Shown here in pieces: positions 25,083 through 33,992 of a stretch of DNA of 64,000 bases. The stretch's first letter is position 1. Every line of letters begins with the position of its first letter. The notes below the pieces were generated by a model. The model searched no databases. It saw only the letters and a program-made list of their open reading frames with translations, and was not told where the DNA came from. The stretch lies in the NCBI GenBank assembly GCA_009836625.1, contig VXVC01000004.1, forward strand, positions 62,001-126,000, written 5' to 3'. The DNA comes from Holophagales bacterium (GTDB lineage Bacteria > Acidobacteriota > Thermoanaerobaculia > Multivoradales > Multivoraceae). Made by a program: the position numbers and the translations under genes.

Positions 25083-28000
25083 CTACCAGGTATCGATGTA
25101 CGGCCGCTTCTTGCCGGTCCGGGGAGGCGGCTTGGGCAGCCGCTTCATGCTCTCCGTGATCCAGGAACGCGTTTCAGCCGGGTCGATCACGTCGTCGAGC
25201 CCGCCGCCGGTGGCGGCGTTGACGGCCTTGGCGCGTTCGTACGAGGCTTCGACCCGGCGCTCGAACTCGAGCCTGCGCTCTTCGGGATCCTCGATCGCGG
25301 CCAGTTCCTTCCGGTAGCCGAGCTTGACCGCGCCCTCGATGTTCATGCCGGCGAACTCGGCTGTCGGCCAGCCGACAGTGAAGAAACCGACCAGGGCGCT
25401 CGCGCCGCACATCGCCTGGACGCCCAGGCCGTAGGCCTTGCGCACGACGACGCCGAACAGGGGCACCGAGAGGTTCGCGCCGGTGTTGAACATGCGCGCG
25501 CAGTGGCGGACCAGGGCGGTCTTCTCGTGGTCGGGGCCGACCATGATTCCGGGGCAGTCCATCAGGCTCAGCACGGGGATGTCGAAGGCGTCGCAGAGCT
25601 GAAGGAAGCGGGCGCCCTTGTCGGAACCGTCGGAGTCGATCGCTCCGGCGAGGTGGTGCGGGTTGTTCGCGATGACTCCCATCGGCCTGCCCTCGACGCG
25701 GATGAGTGCCGTGATCACGCCGATTCCGAACTTCGGACGGATCTCCAGCACGGATCCAACGTCGGCGATCGTGTGGACGATCTCCTGCATGTCGTAGAGG
25801 CGGAGCCGGTTCTCCGGGACCACGTGGCGCAGCGGGCGCTGGTCATGGGCCTCCCAGTCGGAGATCGGCCCCTGGAAGTAGGAGAGGTACTTCTTCGCCA
25901 CGTCGACCGCTTCTTCCTCGTCCTCGACCAGGATGTCGACGACGCCGTTCGGTACCTGGAAAGACATCGGGCCGACTTCTTCCGGGGTGTAGATGCCCAG
26001 GCCGCCGCCCTCGATCATGGCGGGCCCACCCATGGCGATGGTCGAGGCCTTGGTGGCGATGATCACGTCGCAGCAGGCGAGCAGGGCGGTGTTGCCGGCG
26101 AAGCAACGGCCGTTGTTCACGCCGACCAGCGGAATGAGGCCGGAGAGCTTGGAGAACTGGGTGAAGGTGTAGGTGTCGAACGCGACCCGGGGCCCGGTGT
26201 AGTCATCGCCCGGCCGGCCGCCGCCGCCCTCCGTAAAGAAGACGAGCGGCAGCATGTACCGGTTCGCGAGGTCGAAGAGGCGGTCCTGCTTGTAGTGGTT
26301 GCGCCCGCCCTGCGTGCCGGCGAGGACGGTGTAGTCGTACGAGAGCACCATCGCGCGCGACCTCTCGTCGTCGAACAGGTCGCCGTTGATCGAGGCGGTA
26401 CCGGCGACCACGCCGTCGGCGGGCGTGTACTGGCGCAGTTTCTCGTCGCTGAACTTCTGGTGCTGGCGGGCGACGATCAGCGGCCAGTACTCCTTGAAGG
26501 ACCCGGAGTCGACGAGCTGCTCGATGTTCTCGCGCGGCGTCCGGAAGCCGAAGCGGCGCCGCCGGGCGACCGCCTCCGGACGGTTCTCGTCCAGGGTGTA
26601 GTCGTGGCGCCGGATGTTCTCCTCAAGATCCGGCCGGATGTAGTCCGGGTCGATCTCGACGGCGGCATCCGCCGCCTCGCCGCCCTCGGCCCCTTCCACG
26701 AGAACGAGGGGATAGCCCTCCCGGATCGTGTCGCCCACGGCCATCGTGACCCGGAGCACCGTGCCGCTCGTATCGGAGCGGAGCACGTGCTCCATCTTCA
26801 TCGCTTCGATCACGGCCATCTGTTGCCCGCGCAGGACTTCGTCGCCCTCGGCAACGTCGATGCTGACGATCGTGCCCTGGATCGGCGCGGCGATGCCGGT
26901 GGCTCCCTCGGCGCCCAGCGCCGACGCGGGCAAGTCGCTGCCATCACCCGTCGGTTCAGCCTGCGCTGCCTTCGTCTCCTGGTCGTAGGCGAACAGGGCC
27001 AGGGGATCGGCCGTGTCGACACGGGCGCCGGCGAAGCCGCTGTCACGGGCGCTGCTTTCGGTCGAGGCCGCCTCACCGCTGGCGCCGGGACCGGCTGCAG
27101 GGACGAAACGGGGCCTGCGTCCGTTGCCGGCTGCCGCCGCCAGCTCCCCGGCGTTGTCGTCCAGCCAGCGGGTGTACAGGCGACCCGCCTCGAAGTCCGG
27201 ATGGGCGAGGACGCTCTGGAGCCAGGGGATGTTCGTCGAAGGTCCGCCGATGCGGAATTCGTCGAGGGCCCGGGAGGCCCGCTTGACGGCGGCGGCGAAG
27301 TCGTCCGAGGGCGAGTGGGCGATCACTTTCGCGAGCAGCGAATCGAACGCGGGGTTCGGCTCGTAGCCGGCGTAGCCGCAGCCGTCTATTCGCACACCGG
27401 GACCGCTCGGCGGTTCGTAGGCGGCGAGGACGCCGGAGGACGGCCGCACGTTGCCGGCGGCGTCCAGGGTCTCCAGATTGACGCGGGCCTGAATCGCGAA
27501 GCCGCGCGTCCGCCGCGCGTCCGGGTCGTCGAGCCCGAGGTCCGCGAGTGACTCGCCGCGGGCCACCTGAAGTTGCGCTTGCACCAGGTCCACGCCGGTT
27601 ACGGCTTCGGTCACCGTGTGCTCGACCTGGAGGCGCGCGTTCGTTTCGATGAAGGCGAAGCGGCCGCCCCTCTCTTCATGTGGACTGCCGTTGTCTCCGC
27701 CTGCGCCATCGCCGGCATCGACCAGGAACTCGAAGGTGCCGAGACTGTTGTACTTGGCGGCGCCGCCCAGGCGCAGCGCCGCGTCGATGATCGCCTGGCG
27801 GACGGCGGATTCCAGGTTCGGCGCCGGCGCCGTTTCGACCACCTTTTGGTGTCGGCGCTGGGCGCTGCACTCCCGTTCGCCGAAGTCGATCAGGCCGCCG
27901 ACCTCGTCGCCGAGGAGCTGGACCTCGATGTGACGGGCGCGCGGGATGAGTTCCTCGACGTAGAGACCGCCGTTGCCGAAGGCGCGTTCGGCTTCGGACC

Positions 28001-28550
28001 CGCAGCGTTCGTAGGCCTGTTCGATGTCGCCGGCCTGGGTGACGATGCGAGCCCCGCGGCCGCCGCCGCCGGCGAGCGCCTTGATGATGATCGCCCCGCC
28101 GTCGCCGAGGGCGGCAAAGAACTCGCGAGTCTCCTCCAGGGTCGTGACGTGGTCGGTGCCCCGCAGCACAGGCACGTCCGCGGCGCTCGCGGCCGCGCGC
28201 GCTCGCCCCTTGTCGCCGAACAGCTCCAGAACCTCCGGCCGCGGGCCGACGAAGGTGATGCCGGCCGCGGCACAGGCAGCGGCGAAGTCCGCGTTCTCGG
28301 CCAGGAAGCCGTATCCCGGGTGGACCGCGTCGCAGTTCGCGTCGGCGGCCCTTGCCACCACGTCCTCGATGTCGAGGTAGGCCCGGACTCCGCGTCCGCC
28401 GAGGGCTACGGCCTCGTCGGCGATCCGCAGATGGAGTCCGTTGGCGTCGTCCTCGGAGTAAATGGCGACCGTGGCGATCCCGAGGTCCATCGCCGCGCGG
28501 GCGATCCGGACCGCGATCTCGCCCCGGTTGGCGATCAGCAACCGCTGCAT
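25083..28550 (-). CDS. Single-chain acyl-CoA carboxylase (BC-BCCP-CT)
   Basis: A 1155-aa biotin-dependent carboxylase with all functions on one polypeptide. Residues 1-450 are biotin carboxylase ('ANRGEIAVRI', ATP loop 'KALAGGGGRGAR', 'FIETNARLQVEHTVTE'). A linker/BT-like region follows. The biotinyl domain has 'EAMKMEH' with the biotin Lys near residue 584. Residues about 640-1155 are a fused beta/alpha carboxyltransferase. The layout matches the long-chain acyl-CoA carboxylases described from mycobacteria and Rhodopseudomonas. It makes malonyl- or substituted malonyl-CoAs; chain preference cannot be read here. A TATAAT box lies 9 nt before ATG and overlaps the stop of the upstream gene. Confidence 0.92.
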   Translation of the reverse strand: MQRLLIANRGEIAVRIARAAMDLGIATVAIYSEDDANGLHLRIADEAVALGGRGVRAYLDIEDVVARAADANCDAVHPGYGFLAENADFAAACAAAGITFVGPRPEVLELFGDKGRARAAASAADVPVLRGTDHVTTLEETREFFAALGDGGAIIIKALAGGGGRGARIVTQAGDIEQAYERCGSEAERAFGNGGLYVEELIPRARHIEVQLLGDEVGGLIDFGERECSAQRRHQKVVETAPAPNLESAVRQAIIDAALRLGGAAKYNSLGTFEFLVDAGDGAGGDNGSPHEERGGRFAFIETNARLQVEHTVTEAVTGVDLVQAQLQVARGESLADLGLDDPDARRTRGFAIQARVNLETLDAAGNVRPSSGVLAAYEPPSGPGVRIDGCGYAGYEPNPAFDSLLAKVIAHSPSDDFAAAVKRASRALDEFRIGGPSTNIPWLQSVLAHPDFEAGRLYTRWLDDNAGELAAAAGNGRRPRFVPAAGPGASGEAASTESSARDSGFAGARVDTADPLALFAYDQETKAAQAEPTGDGSDLPASALGAEGATGIAAPIQGTIVSIDVAEGDEVLRGQQMAVIEAMKMEHVLRSDTSGTVLRVTMAVGDTIREGYPLVLVEGAEGGEAADAAVEIDPDYIRPDLEENIRRHDYTLDENRPEAVARRRRFGFRTPRENIEQLVDSGSFKEYWPLIVARQHQKFSDEKLRQYTPADGVVAGTASINGDLFDDERSRAMVLSYDYTVLAGTQGGRNHYKQDRLFDLANRYMLPLVFFTEGGGGRPGDDYTGPRVAFDTYTFTQFSKLSGLIPLVGVNNGRCFAGNTALLACCDVIIATKASTIAMGGPAMIEGGGLGIYTPEEVGPMSFQVPNGVVDILVEDEEEAVDVAKKYLSYFQGPISDWEAHDQRPLRHVVPENRLRLYDMQEIVHTIADVGSVLEIRPKFGIGVITALIRVEGRPMGVIANNPHHLAGAIDSDGSDKGARFLQLCDAFDIPVLSLMDCPGIMVGPDHEKTALVRHCARMFNTGANLSVPLFGVVVRKAYGLGVQAMCGASALVGFFTVGWPTAEFAGMNIEGAVKLGYRKELAAIEDPEERRLEFERRVEASYERAKAVNAATGGGLDDVIDPAETRSWITESMKRLPKPPPRTGKKRPYIDTW

Positions 28551-28559
28551 GGGGCGGCG

Positions 28560-28565
28560 ATTATA
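28560..28565 (-). promoter_or_regulatory. Consensus -10 TATAAT before the carboxylase
   Basis: A perfect TATAAT on the minus strand, 9 nt upstream of ATG 28550, sharing bases with the TAA stop of the upstream ATPase gene. In a G+C-rich region this is unlikely by chance. No Shine-Dalgarno follows, so the carboxylase may be translated from a leaderless message independent of the upstream genes. Confidence 0.5.
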
Positions 28566-31470
28566 GAAGGGAGTGCTGGCGTTCCGGGTCGGGTGCGGGC
28601 TCGTCGGCGTCCGCCGCCGCGGGCTCGGAGTCGGTTCTCGCCTGTAGAGGAAGACCGTCCGGGCCGAGTTCGATCAGGCGATGGCGTGGATCTTCCGGGA
28701 GGCGCCGCTCGGCCCACGCCCGCACCTCTTCCTCTTGGCTGAGGGCGACAATCTGCCGCTCCTTGCTCAGCACGAGGAGCAGCTCCAGAAAGCGCATCGT
28801 GCGATCGGTATCGATATGCACCGTGGCGTCGTCCAGGAACAGAGGCGCGGATTCCCTCTTGTCGCCGAGTGCCTCGGCAAGGCCGATGCGAAGCAGCAGA
28901 TAGACCTGATCGATCGTGCCGTGGGACAGTTCCGAGGCTGAGCGGTACTCGCCGTCCTCGACCTCGAGTTGGACTTCGAGACCCTCCTCCGGGTCGATTC
29001 GCACGGCCGAGTACCGTCCGTCGGTCACCAGGTTCAAGCGCTCGGCCAGTCCTTGGCGGAGGTCAGGAGCGAGCATCCGATGGACCTCTTCCTGGGCCGC
29101 TTCCAGGTGCGTGGTGGCGATGTCGACGATTTCGCCGGCCCTGCGCAGGAGCTTGACCTCGTGCTCGGCGGCGGCGAGTTCCTCCTCGAGTTCAGCGAGT
29201 GCCGGGAGGTCGGCGTCGGCGGCGAGTTGACCTTCAAAGCGGCTGACTTCTCTTCCGGCCCGTCCGGCCTCCTTCCGCGTCGTCGCCAGCTTGCGTTCCA
29301 GTTCCGTGGAAGTCAGCGCCTGGAGTGCTGCTGCCGCTTCGGATTCCGCGCCGGCGATGGCCGCGATGCGGCCGGCCGTTTCCGCGCGTTCGTCCTGAAG
29401 GCTCTGGCGATCGCGGCCATCGAGCAGGTGCTGCAGACGGTCCCAGTCTCTCTGTCGTTGTCCTGTTCGGCGTTCGCGGTCGGAAAGCCAATCGTCTGCC
29501 CAGAGTTCCGGGTCGTCGGTCGCGTCGCCGGGGAAACCGGCCGCCGTCAGTGCGGTGCGAAAGCGTTCCTCGGCCGCTTCGCGGTTCTGCCGCTGCGTCG
29601 CCGCCGCCCGTTCCGCCTGCCGCCGGGCCTCCAGCCGCGCGGCCAGGGCTTCGCGCCGGTCGGTTCCGGCGGCAAGCTCGGCGCTTCGCCGACAGGCCTG
29701 CTCGTAGCGGTGGAACAGATCGTCGACTCCTGCCTGGGCGTCTTCGAAGCCGCGACCGGTCAAGGCGTCGCGCAGCGTTTTCTCGGCTATTGCCTCGTCG
29801 GTGCGGGCCGACGCCATCCACCGTTCCCAGGTCTCACGTTCCCGGTCCCACGCGTTCCGCCTCTCGCGCGCCTCGAGGGCGGCGCGCACGGCGTCCGGAT
29901 CGGTTTCGATGCCGAGTTCCGCAAGCTCGCGGGTCGCGGCTTCGATCTGTCGCCGCCTGGCCTCGTGCTGCCGCTTCAGGTCCCGGAGTTCGGCTCTGGC
30001 GTCGGCCAGTGCCGCCCCTCGGTCAGCCTGCTCGTACGGGCGGGGACGGGAGGTGCGCCGCTGTGCGCGGTACATGAGAGCGAAGCAGACGATGGCAAGA
30101 AGCCACCCACCGGCGCCGACCAGCCGTGGGAGCAGATCGAGAACACCCAGCACACCCAGCAGACCGCCGGCGGGTGCGCCGATCCAGGGCCACTTTCCGA
30201 AACCGGAGTTGGCTTCGAGCTGAGCCATGAGCGCCTTCTGCTCGTTGAGAAGCTCCTGAACGCGTCGTTCGAGGTCCACGGACGACCCGAGCGGCGGCAG
30301 CTCCAGGACCGTCAGAGCACGCCGCGCGATGAGCTCGGCAGCCTTCGTGAGAGTCGCCTCCGGGGCGTCGCCGGGTCCGAGCCGCTCCCGGACGGCCCGG
30401 GCTTCACGCGCCTCCCGCCATCCTCGTGCGGCAGCGGCGACTTCGGGCGCAATCTCGCGATCTCCCACCGCCGCCTTTGGGAGTTCGGACAGTTCGCGCG
30501 CCATCTCGTCCGCTCCGGGTCCCCGAAGTTCCGCGGGTTCCTCGGGGCGGATCCGGTAGGCGAGGAGAGCGGTCCGAAGCTCACGTTCGATCGCGGCGTC
30601 TGGTCCCTCACCCGGAGCCTCCGGCGGTTTGCCGTCACGGAACTGGGTTGCCAGCTTCTCGATGTTCTTCAGGCGCGCGTCGAGGCAACGCAGTTCGCGC
30701 TCCGCCAACGCACGTTCGCAACTCCGGACGAGCGTTGCCGTACTCGCGGCCTCTTCCCTGGCTGCCGCCAGAGTGTTCTCCAGGCGGTCGCGCTCCAGTT
30801 GGCGGTTCCTGCCCGCGTCGAGTTCCGTGTTCGCCTGGCTGAGACGCTCGACCGCTCTCTGCAGCGGCTTGGTCGAGTTGCGGCGTTCAGTGCCGATCTG
30901 ATCGCGGGCGTAGCTCTTGAGCAGGCGGATCGCCTCGACCGCGGTGGCGGCGCCGCCGGCAGAGGCAGCGGCTCGTTGCAGCTCTTTCTTGAGCGCCGAG
31001 GCCTCGTCGCCCTTCGTCTGGCGCAGGCGCTGGATGTCCCCCTGGCCGATCACCAGGGTCGATGGCATGACCTGGCGATTGAGTCCCAGAAAGCGCGAAC
31101 CATCGATGCTGCCGCGGTAGATCAACTCGTCGCCGATCTGACGCCCGGTGTCGGCGTCGTGGGCGACGCTCTCCTTTGCTTTCAGATCGCGCTGCTGGAT
31201 CTCGATTCTGCGACCATCGTCGAGTTGGAGCTTCACCGTCGCACGCCACGGCTTGCCGCTCCAGGGCTCGTACTGGCGCTCGAACTCGCGTTCCTCCAAA
31301 GTGTTCGCACCGCGTCCGCGGCGCCGACCGCAGAGAGCGGCGAAGATCGCCTGCAGCCAGGTGGACTTGCCGGCTTCGTTGTCGCCGTGGATCACGGTCA
31401 TGCCGGGGGCCAGATCGAATTCGCCGTTCAGCTTGCCGAACTCGTGGGCGCGGATACGGAGGATCTTCAC
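28561..31470 (-). CDS. YhaN/SbcC-like coiled-coil ATPase with membrane segment
   Basis: A 969-aa ABC/SMC-type ATPase. Walker A 'GDNEAGKST' (29-37), long coiled-coil arms, a signature-like 'SELSHGTIDQVYLLLRI', and Walker B 'PLFLDDATVHID' near the C-terminus. In the middle of the arms (about residues 415-460) is a hydrophobic stretch 'GVLGVLDLLPRLVGAGGWLL' that predicts one or two membrane helices, as in Bacillus YhaN-type proteins. It pairs with the phosphoesterase gene via GTGA overlap; together they should form an Mre11-Rad50-like nuclease complex, possibly membrane-tethered. The start is GTG 31470. Confidence 0.88.
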   Translation of the reverse strand: MKILRIRAHEFGKLNGEFDLAPGMTVIHGDNEAGKSTWLQAIFAALCGRRRGRGANTLEEREFERQYEPWSGKPWRATVKLQLDDGRRIEIQQRDLKAKESVAHDADTGRQIGDELIYRGSIDGSRFLGLNRQVMPSTLVIGQGDIQRLRQTKGDEASALKKELQRAAASAGGAATAVEAIRLLKSYARDQIGTERRNSTKPLQRAVERLSQANTELDAGRNRQLERDRLENTLAAAREEAASTATLVRSCERALAERELRCLDARLKNIEKLATQFRDGKPPEAPGEGPDAAIERELRTALLAYRIRPEEPAELRGPGADEMARELSELPKAAVGDREIAPEVAAAARGWREAREARAVRERLGPGDAPEATLTKAAELIARRALTVLELPPLGSSVDLERRVQELLNEQKALMAQLEANSGFGKWPWIGAPAGGLLGVLGVLDLLPRLVGAGGWLLAIVCFALMYRAQRRTSRPRPYEQADRGAALADARAELRDLKRQHEARRRQIEAATRELAELGIETDPDAVRAALEARERRNAWDRERETWERWMASARTDEAIAEKTLRDALTGRGFEDAQAGVDDLFHRYEQACRRSAELAAGTDRREALAARLEARRQAERAAATQRQNREAAEERFRTALTAAGFPGDATDDPELWADDWLSDRERRTGQRQRDWDRLQHLLDGRDRQSLQDERAETAGRIAAIAGAESEAAAALQALTSTELERKLATTRKEAGRAGREVSRFEGQLAADADLPALAELEEELAAAEHEVKLLRRAGEIVDIATTHLEAAQEEVHRMLAPDLRQGLAERLNLVTDGRYSAVRIDPEEGLEVQLEVEDGEYRSASELSHGTIDQVYLLLRIGLAEALGDKRESAPLFLDDATVHIDTDRTMRFLELLLVLSKERQIVALSQEEEVRAWAERRLPEDPRHRLIELGPDGLPLQARTDSEPAAADADEPAPDPERQHSLL

Positions 31471-32636
31471 GTGGCTGCTCCGTCCGTCGGCACATCCTGA
31501 AGCTGCTCTCCGGAGGAGTCCGCCTCGATGCCGGCCATTCGGAGGTCGTCCAGGACGCCGACGTCCCGGTCGTCGAGTGCGCGCAGTCCGGCGAGCAGGA
31601 CGATGCGCTCCGTTTCGCGGTCGAGGTCGGCGTCTCGAACTCGCCTCACGAACATGCCACGTACCGTCGGCTCGTCCTCGATCTGCTCGAGATCGTAGGG
31701 GGAGGTCAGACCCGAAGTGTCAACCAACACCTGGTCGATGCCCTCGGGAGGCTCGAATGAGGCCGCGCCGAAGTCTTCGGCGTGCAGGTGCAGGTTGTCC
31801 GGCTCGCCGATCAGGCGGACGCGCGCGGCCCCGGCCAGGCCGTCGAGGGCCTTCCCGATCCGCTTCCTTGCCTCGTCGGCGCTCTCCGCTTCCGTCAGGT
31901 CGACGGTCAGACTGTGGAGCGCGGGAGGGCGGGGATCGAGGCGTCGTCGTTTGACCTCGCCGTTTTCGGCCTCCAACACCACGGCGTTGCCATACTCCTC
32001 GTTGAATTTGAGCCGTTCGAGGGAACCGAGCCGAGTCCAGGTCGGACGATCGGCGGGCTTGTGGGAATGGCCGACGACGGCGTGGTCGAACCCGGCGGCC
32101 GCGATCTGGTCGCTTTCGAACGGGGCATGCCGGTACTGAGCCTGGAACGCGGCGTTTCGTTCCTCGCCGTGGAACACGGCGATGTGAACACCCGAGCCCT
32201 CGACCTGGAATCCGTCGTCGAAGAAGCCGGGCGTGTCCGCGGGCTTGCGATGGGCGGCGCCCCAGATGGTCACCCCGTCGGCGAGCTGCTTCGACGTGAA
32301 GTGCGTCTCCCGGAAGATGTGGACGTTGTCCGGCCAGTCGATCCGCCGGTACGGGCTCTCGGTATCCGCGTAGTCGTGGTTGCCGGGAGCGGCGAGGACC
32401 TGGAGGCCTGATCGTTCGAAGGTCCGGCGCAGGAAGTCGACCGTGTCCGGCGACACGAGCTCATGCTCGAACAGGTCGCCGCCGATCAACACGGCGGCAG
32501 CACCCTCCTGGCGGGCCTGTTCGAAGGTCCAGGTCACGCCGTCCCGCAGCCGCTGGCGCTGCCGGCGGGCGACTTCCCGGGTTGCCCAGCCGAACTTCGA
32601 GTCCAGGTGAACGTCGCTGAAGGCGAGGAGCTTCAC
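31467..32636 (-). CDS. YhaO/SbcD-like metallophosphoesterase
   Basis: A 389-aa calcineurin-like phosphoesterase. Motifs in order are D8 and H10 in 'FSDVHLD', 'IGGDLFEH', 'GNHDYAD', a His in 'AVFHGEE', and 'VVGHSHKP', enough for a two-metal site. The C-terminal 150 residues form the partner-binding region seen in Mre11/SbcD proteins. It is a likely DNA exo/endonuclease subunit working with the adjacent ATPase in double-strand break processing. Start GTG 32636 with no strong Shine-Dalgarno. Confidence 0.88.
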   Translation of the reverse strand: MKLLAFSDVHLDSKFGWATREVARRQRQRLRDGVTWTFEQARQEGAAAVLIGGDLFEHELVSPDTVDFLRRTFERSGLQVLAAPGNHDYADTESPYRRIDWPDNVHIFRETHFTSKQLADGVTIWGAAHRKPADTPGFFDDGFQVEGSGVHIAVFHGEERNAAFQAQYRHAPFESDQIAAAGFDHAVVGHSHKPADRPTWTRLGSLERLKFNEEYGNAVVLEAENGEVKRRRLDPRPPALHSLTVDLTEAESADEARKRIGKALDGLAGAARVRLIGEPDNLHLHAEDFGAASFEPPEGIDQVLVDTSGLTSPYDLEQIEDEPTVRGMFVRRVRDADLDRETERIVLLAGLRALDDRDVGVLDDLRMAGIEADSSGEQLQDVPTDGAAT

Positions 32637-32682
32637 GCCCCGGGCTTCCCGGACGGGACGCTGGCGGCGCGGGCGGGGCGCG

Positions 32683-33171
32683 TCACTCCTCGAGAACCGC
32701 GGGCCAGTTTTCGTCGGCCTGCTCGATGTTCCGGTCGCGGTCCTCGAGCCACTGATTCATGACCCTCTTGTTGTAGTTCAGGTAGAGCTTGCCGTCCACG
32801 AGGGTGAACGCATCTGGGTCGGTGGGAGCCGTGTAGTCGCGGCTCACCGCCCAGGCGCAGTAGCCGCCGTACTGGGGCGCGTACTTCTCCGGATCTTCGG
32901 AGAAGCGATCCCGGTTCCCGGCGCTGGCGAAACGCCAGTCGGCGCCCTGCCAGCCGAGCGTGAAGTCCTTGTCGCCTTTGACAGCCTTCCCTTCCGTGAA
33001 GTAGGCGACCGGGTCGTAGCCGCGGATGGCCAGGTTGCCGCGGCTGGTGAAGACAGGGTCCTTCTCGGCGGCGGCGGGAACCGCGGCCAGTGCGGCACTG
33101 ATGATGAACGCGGCGAGGGCCGTCTCGCGAGCGAATCGGGCGCGACGACCGCGGTGCTGTGGCGTAGACAT
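32683..33171 (-). CDS. Exported YHS-domain protein
   Basis: A 162-aa protein with a signal peptide ('AAFIISAALAAVPAAAE') and GAGGAGG before ATG. The mature part is a single YHS domain: 'IRGYDPVAYFTEGKAVKG', 'WRFASAGNRDRFSEDPEKYA', 'YGGYCAWAVS'. Such proteins are usually small periplasmic metal- or ligand-binding modules and often accompany redox or metal genes. The single Cys in 'GGYCAWA' is the conserved family position. Specific role unknown. Confidence 0.85.
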   Translation of the reverse strand: MSTPQHRGRRARFARETALAAFIISAALAAVPAAAEKDPVFTSRGNLAIRGYDPVAYFTEGKAVKGDKDFTLGWQGADWRFASAGNRDRFSEDPEKYAPQYGGYCAWAVSRDYTAPTDPDAFTLVDGKLYLNYNKRVMNQWLEDRDRNIEQADENWPAVLEE

Positions 33172-33248
33172 GAGGCGAGTCCTCCTCGGGCGAGTCTATT
33201 CAGTCGCCGTGCCGGTTCCTCCGGCTCCGGACAGGCGAGACCAGGAGT

Positions 33249-33680
33249 TCAGATCTCGAGTCTTTCCGTCTGAAATCCCCTGAACCGGTCGAAGTCGCGG
33301 TCGTGCGTCAACAGCCTGGAGACGCCGTGCTCACGGCAGAGCGCGACGATCTGCGCGTCGAAGACCAGGTTGCCCGTGGCGCTCACTTCGCGGATGGCCT
33401 CGAGCAGGAGTTCCGCATAGTGCGGGCCGGGCCGCAGCAGTGTCAGGCTCGGTGAGGCGAGGATGCGCTCGACGTTCGCGCTGGCTTCATCAACCGTGTA
33501 CGGCGGACTGAGGATCCTGGGATGCGTCGCTACACGAAGAAACTCGACCAGGCACGGTGCCGGAAGGGACCAATTGAACAGGGCACCGGAGAGCGCCTCA
33601 AGGTAGCCGCAGGCGGCCTTGTGCATGCGCGAACTCGGGTCGTGGGCATAGACGAGGATGTTCGTGTCGACGGCGATCAA
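33249..33680 (-). CDS. vapC: VapC-family PIN-domain toxin
   Basis: A 143-aa PIN ribonuclease starting at TTG 33680 and overlapping vapB as TTGA. The acidic metal site is complete: Asp5 ('AVDTNILVYAH'), Glu46 ('LVEFLRV'), Asp108 ('VFDAQIVALC') and Asp127 ('LTHDRDFDRF'). VapC toxins cleave specific RNAs (tRNAs or 23S rRNA) when their antitoxin is degraded. The target is unknown here. All active-site residues are intact, so the module is likely functional. Confidence 0.92.
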   Translation of the reverse strand: MIAVDTNILVYAHDPSSRMHKAACGYLEALSGALFNWSLPAPCLVEFLRVATHPRILSPPYTVDEASANVERILASPSLTLLRPGPHYAELLLEAIREVSATGNLVFDAQIVALCREHGVSRLLTHDRDFDRFRGFQTERLEI

Positions 33681-33916
33681 TCCAGACCGTCCATGATGTC
33701 GTAGAGGGAGTTGCGGTCGGCGACGTCAACGCCCGGCAGGGTGCGCGTCTTCTTCGTGACGAGCTTCAGCTTGAACGGCTCCTCGGTTCGCCGTGGTGGC
33801 TGCAGGTACTGCCGGATAGCCCGCTCGATCAGGCGAGTCAGCGGTTCGCCATCCTCGGCAGCGCGTACTTTGGCCGCCTTGATCAGGCGGTCGTCGAAGT
33901 TCAGCGTGGTCTTCAT
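33677..33916 (-). CDS. vapB: VapB-type ribbon-helix-helix antitoxin
   Basis: A 79-aa protein with an N-terminal ribbon-helix-helix domain ('MKTTLNFDDRLIKAAKVRAA' and 'PLTRLIERAIRQYL') and a C-terminal tail 'RNSLYDIMDGLD' that should thread through the VapC active site. It binds DNA to repress its own operon and neutralises VapC. The perfect 7+7 inverted repeat over its start codon is the probable operator. Confidence 0.9.
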   Translation of the reverse strand: MKTTLNFDDRLIKAAKVRAAEDGEPLTRLIERAIRQYLQPPRRTEEPFKLKLVTKKTRTLPGVDVADRNSLYDIMDGLD

Positions 33917-33930
33917 ACAGAAATCTGTAT
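33915..33930 (-). promoter_or_regulatory. vapBC operator palindrome over the start codon
   Basis: Perfect inverted repeat ATACAGA-AA-TCTGTAT (7-bp arms, 2-bp spacer). It overlaps the first two bases of the vapB start codon, and its A/T content is far above the surroundings. This is where a ribbon-helix-helix dimer pair would bind to block both the promoter and initiation. Confidence 0.7.
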
Positions 33931-33992
33931 CACCTGCGGTGGATTCCTGTCAACGGAGCGGCCCGGTCTCGCGGATAGTGTCTGCTGCGGCC

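Noticed and set aside
24855-27551. 898-codon plus-strand frame opposite the acyl-CoA carboxylase
   Set aside because: No family motif, low-complexity composition and full overlap with a clear carboxylase on the other strand.
28969-31500. 843-codon plus-strand frame opposite the YhaN-like ATPase
   Set aside because: No ribosome site or motif; the ATPase frame has Walker A, Walker B and coiled coils.
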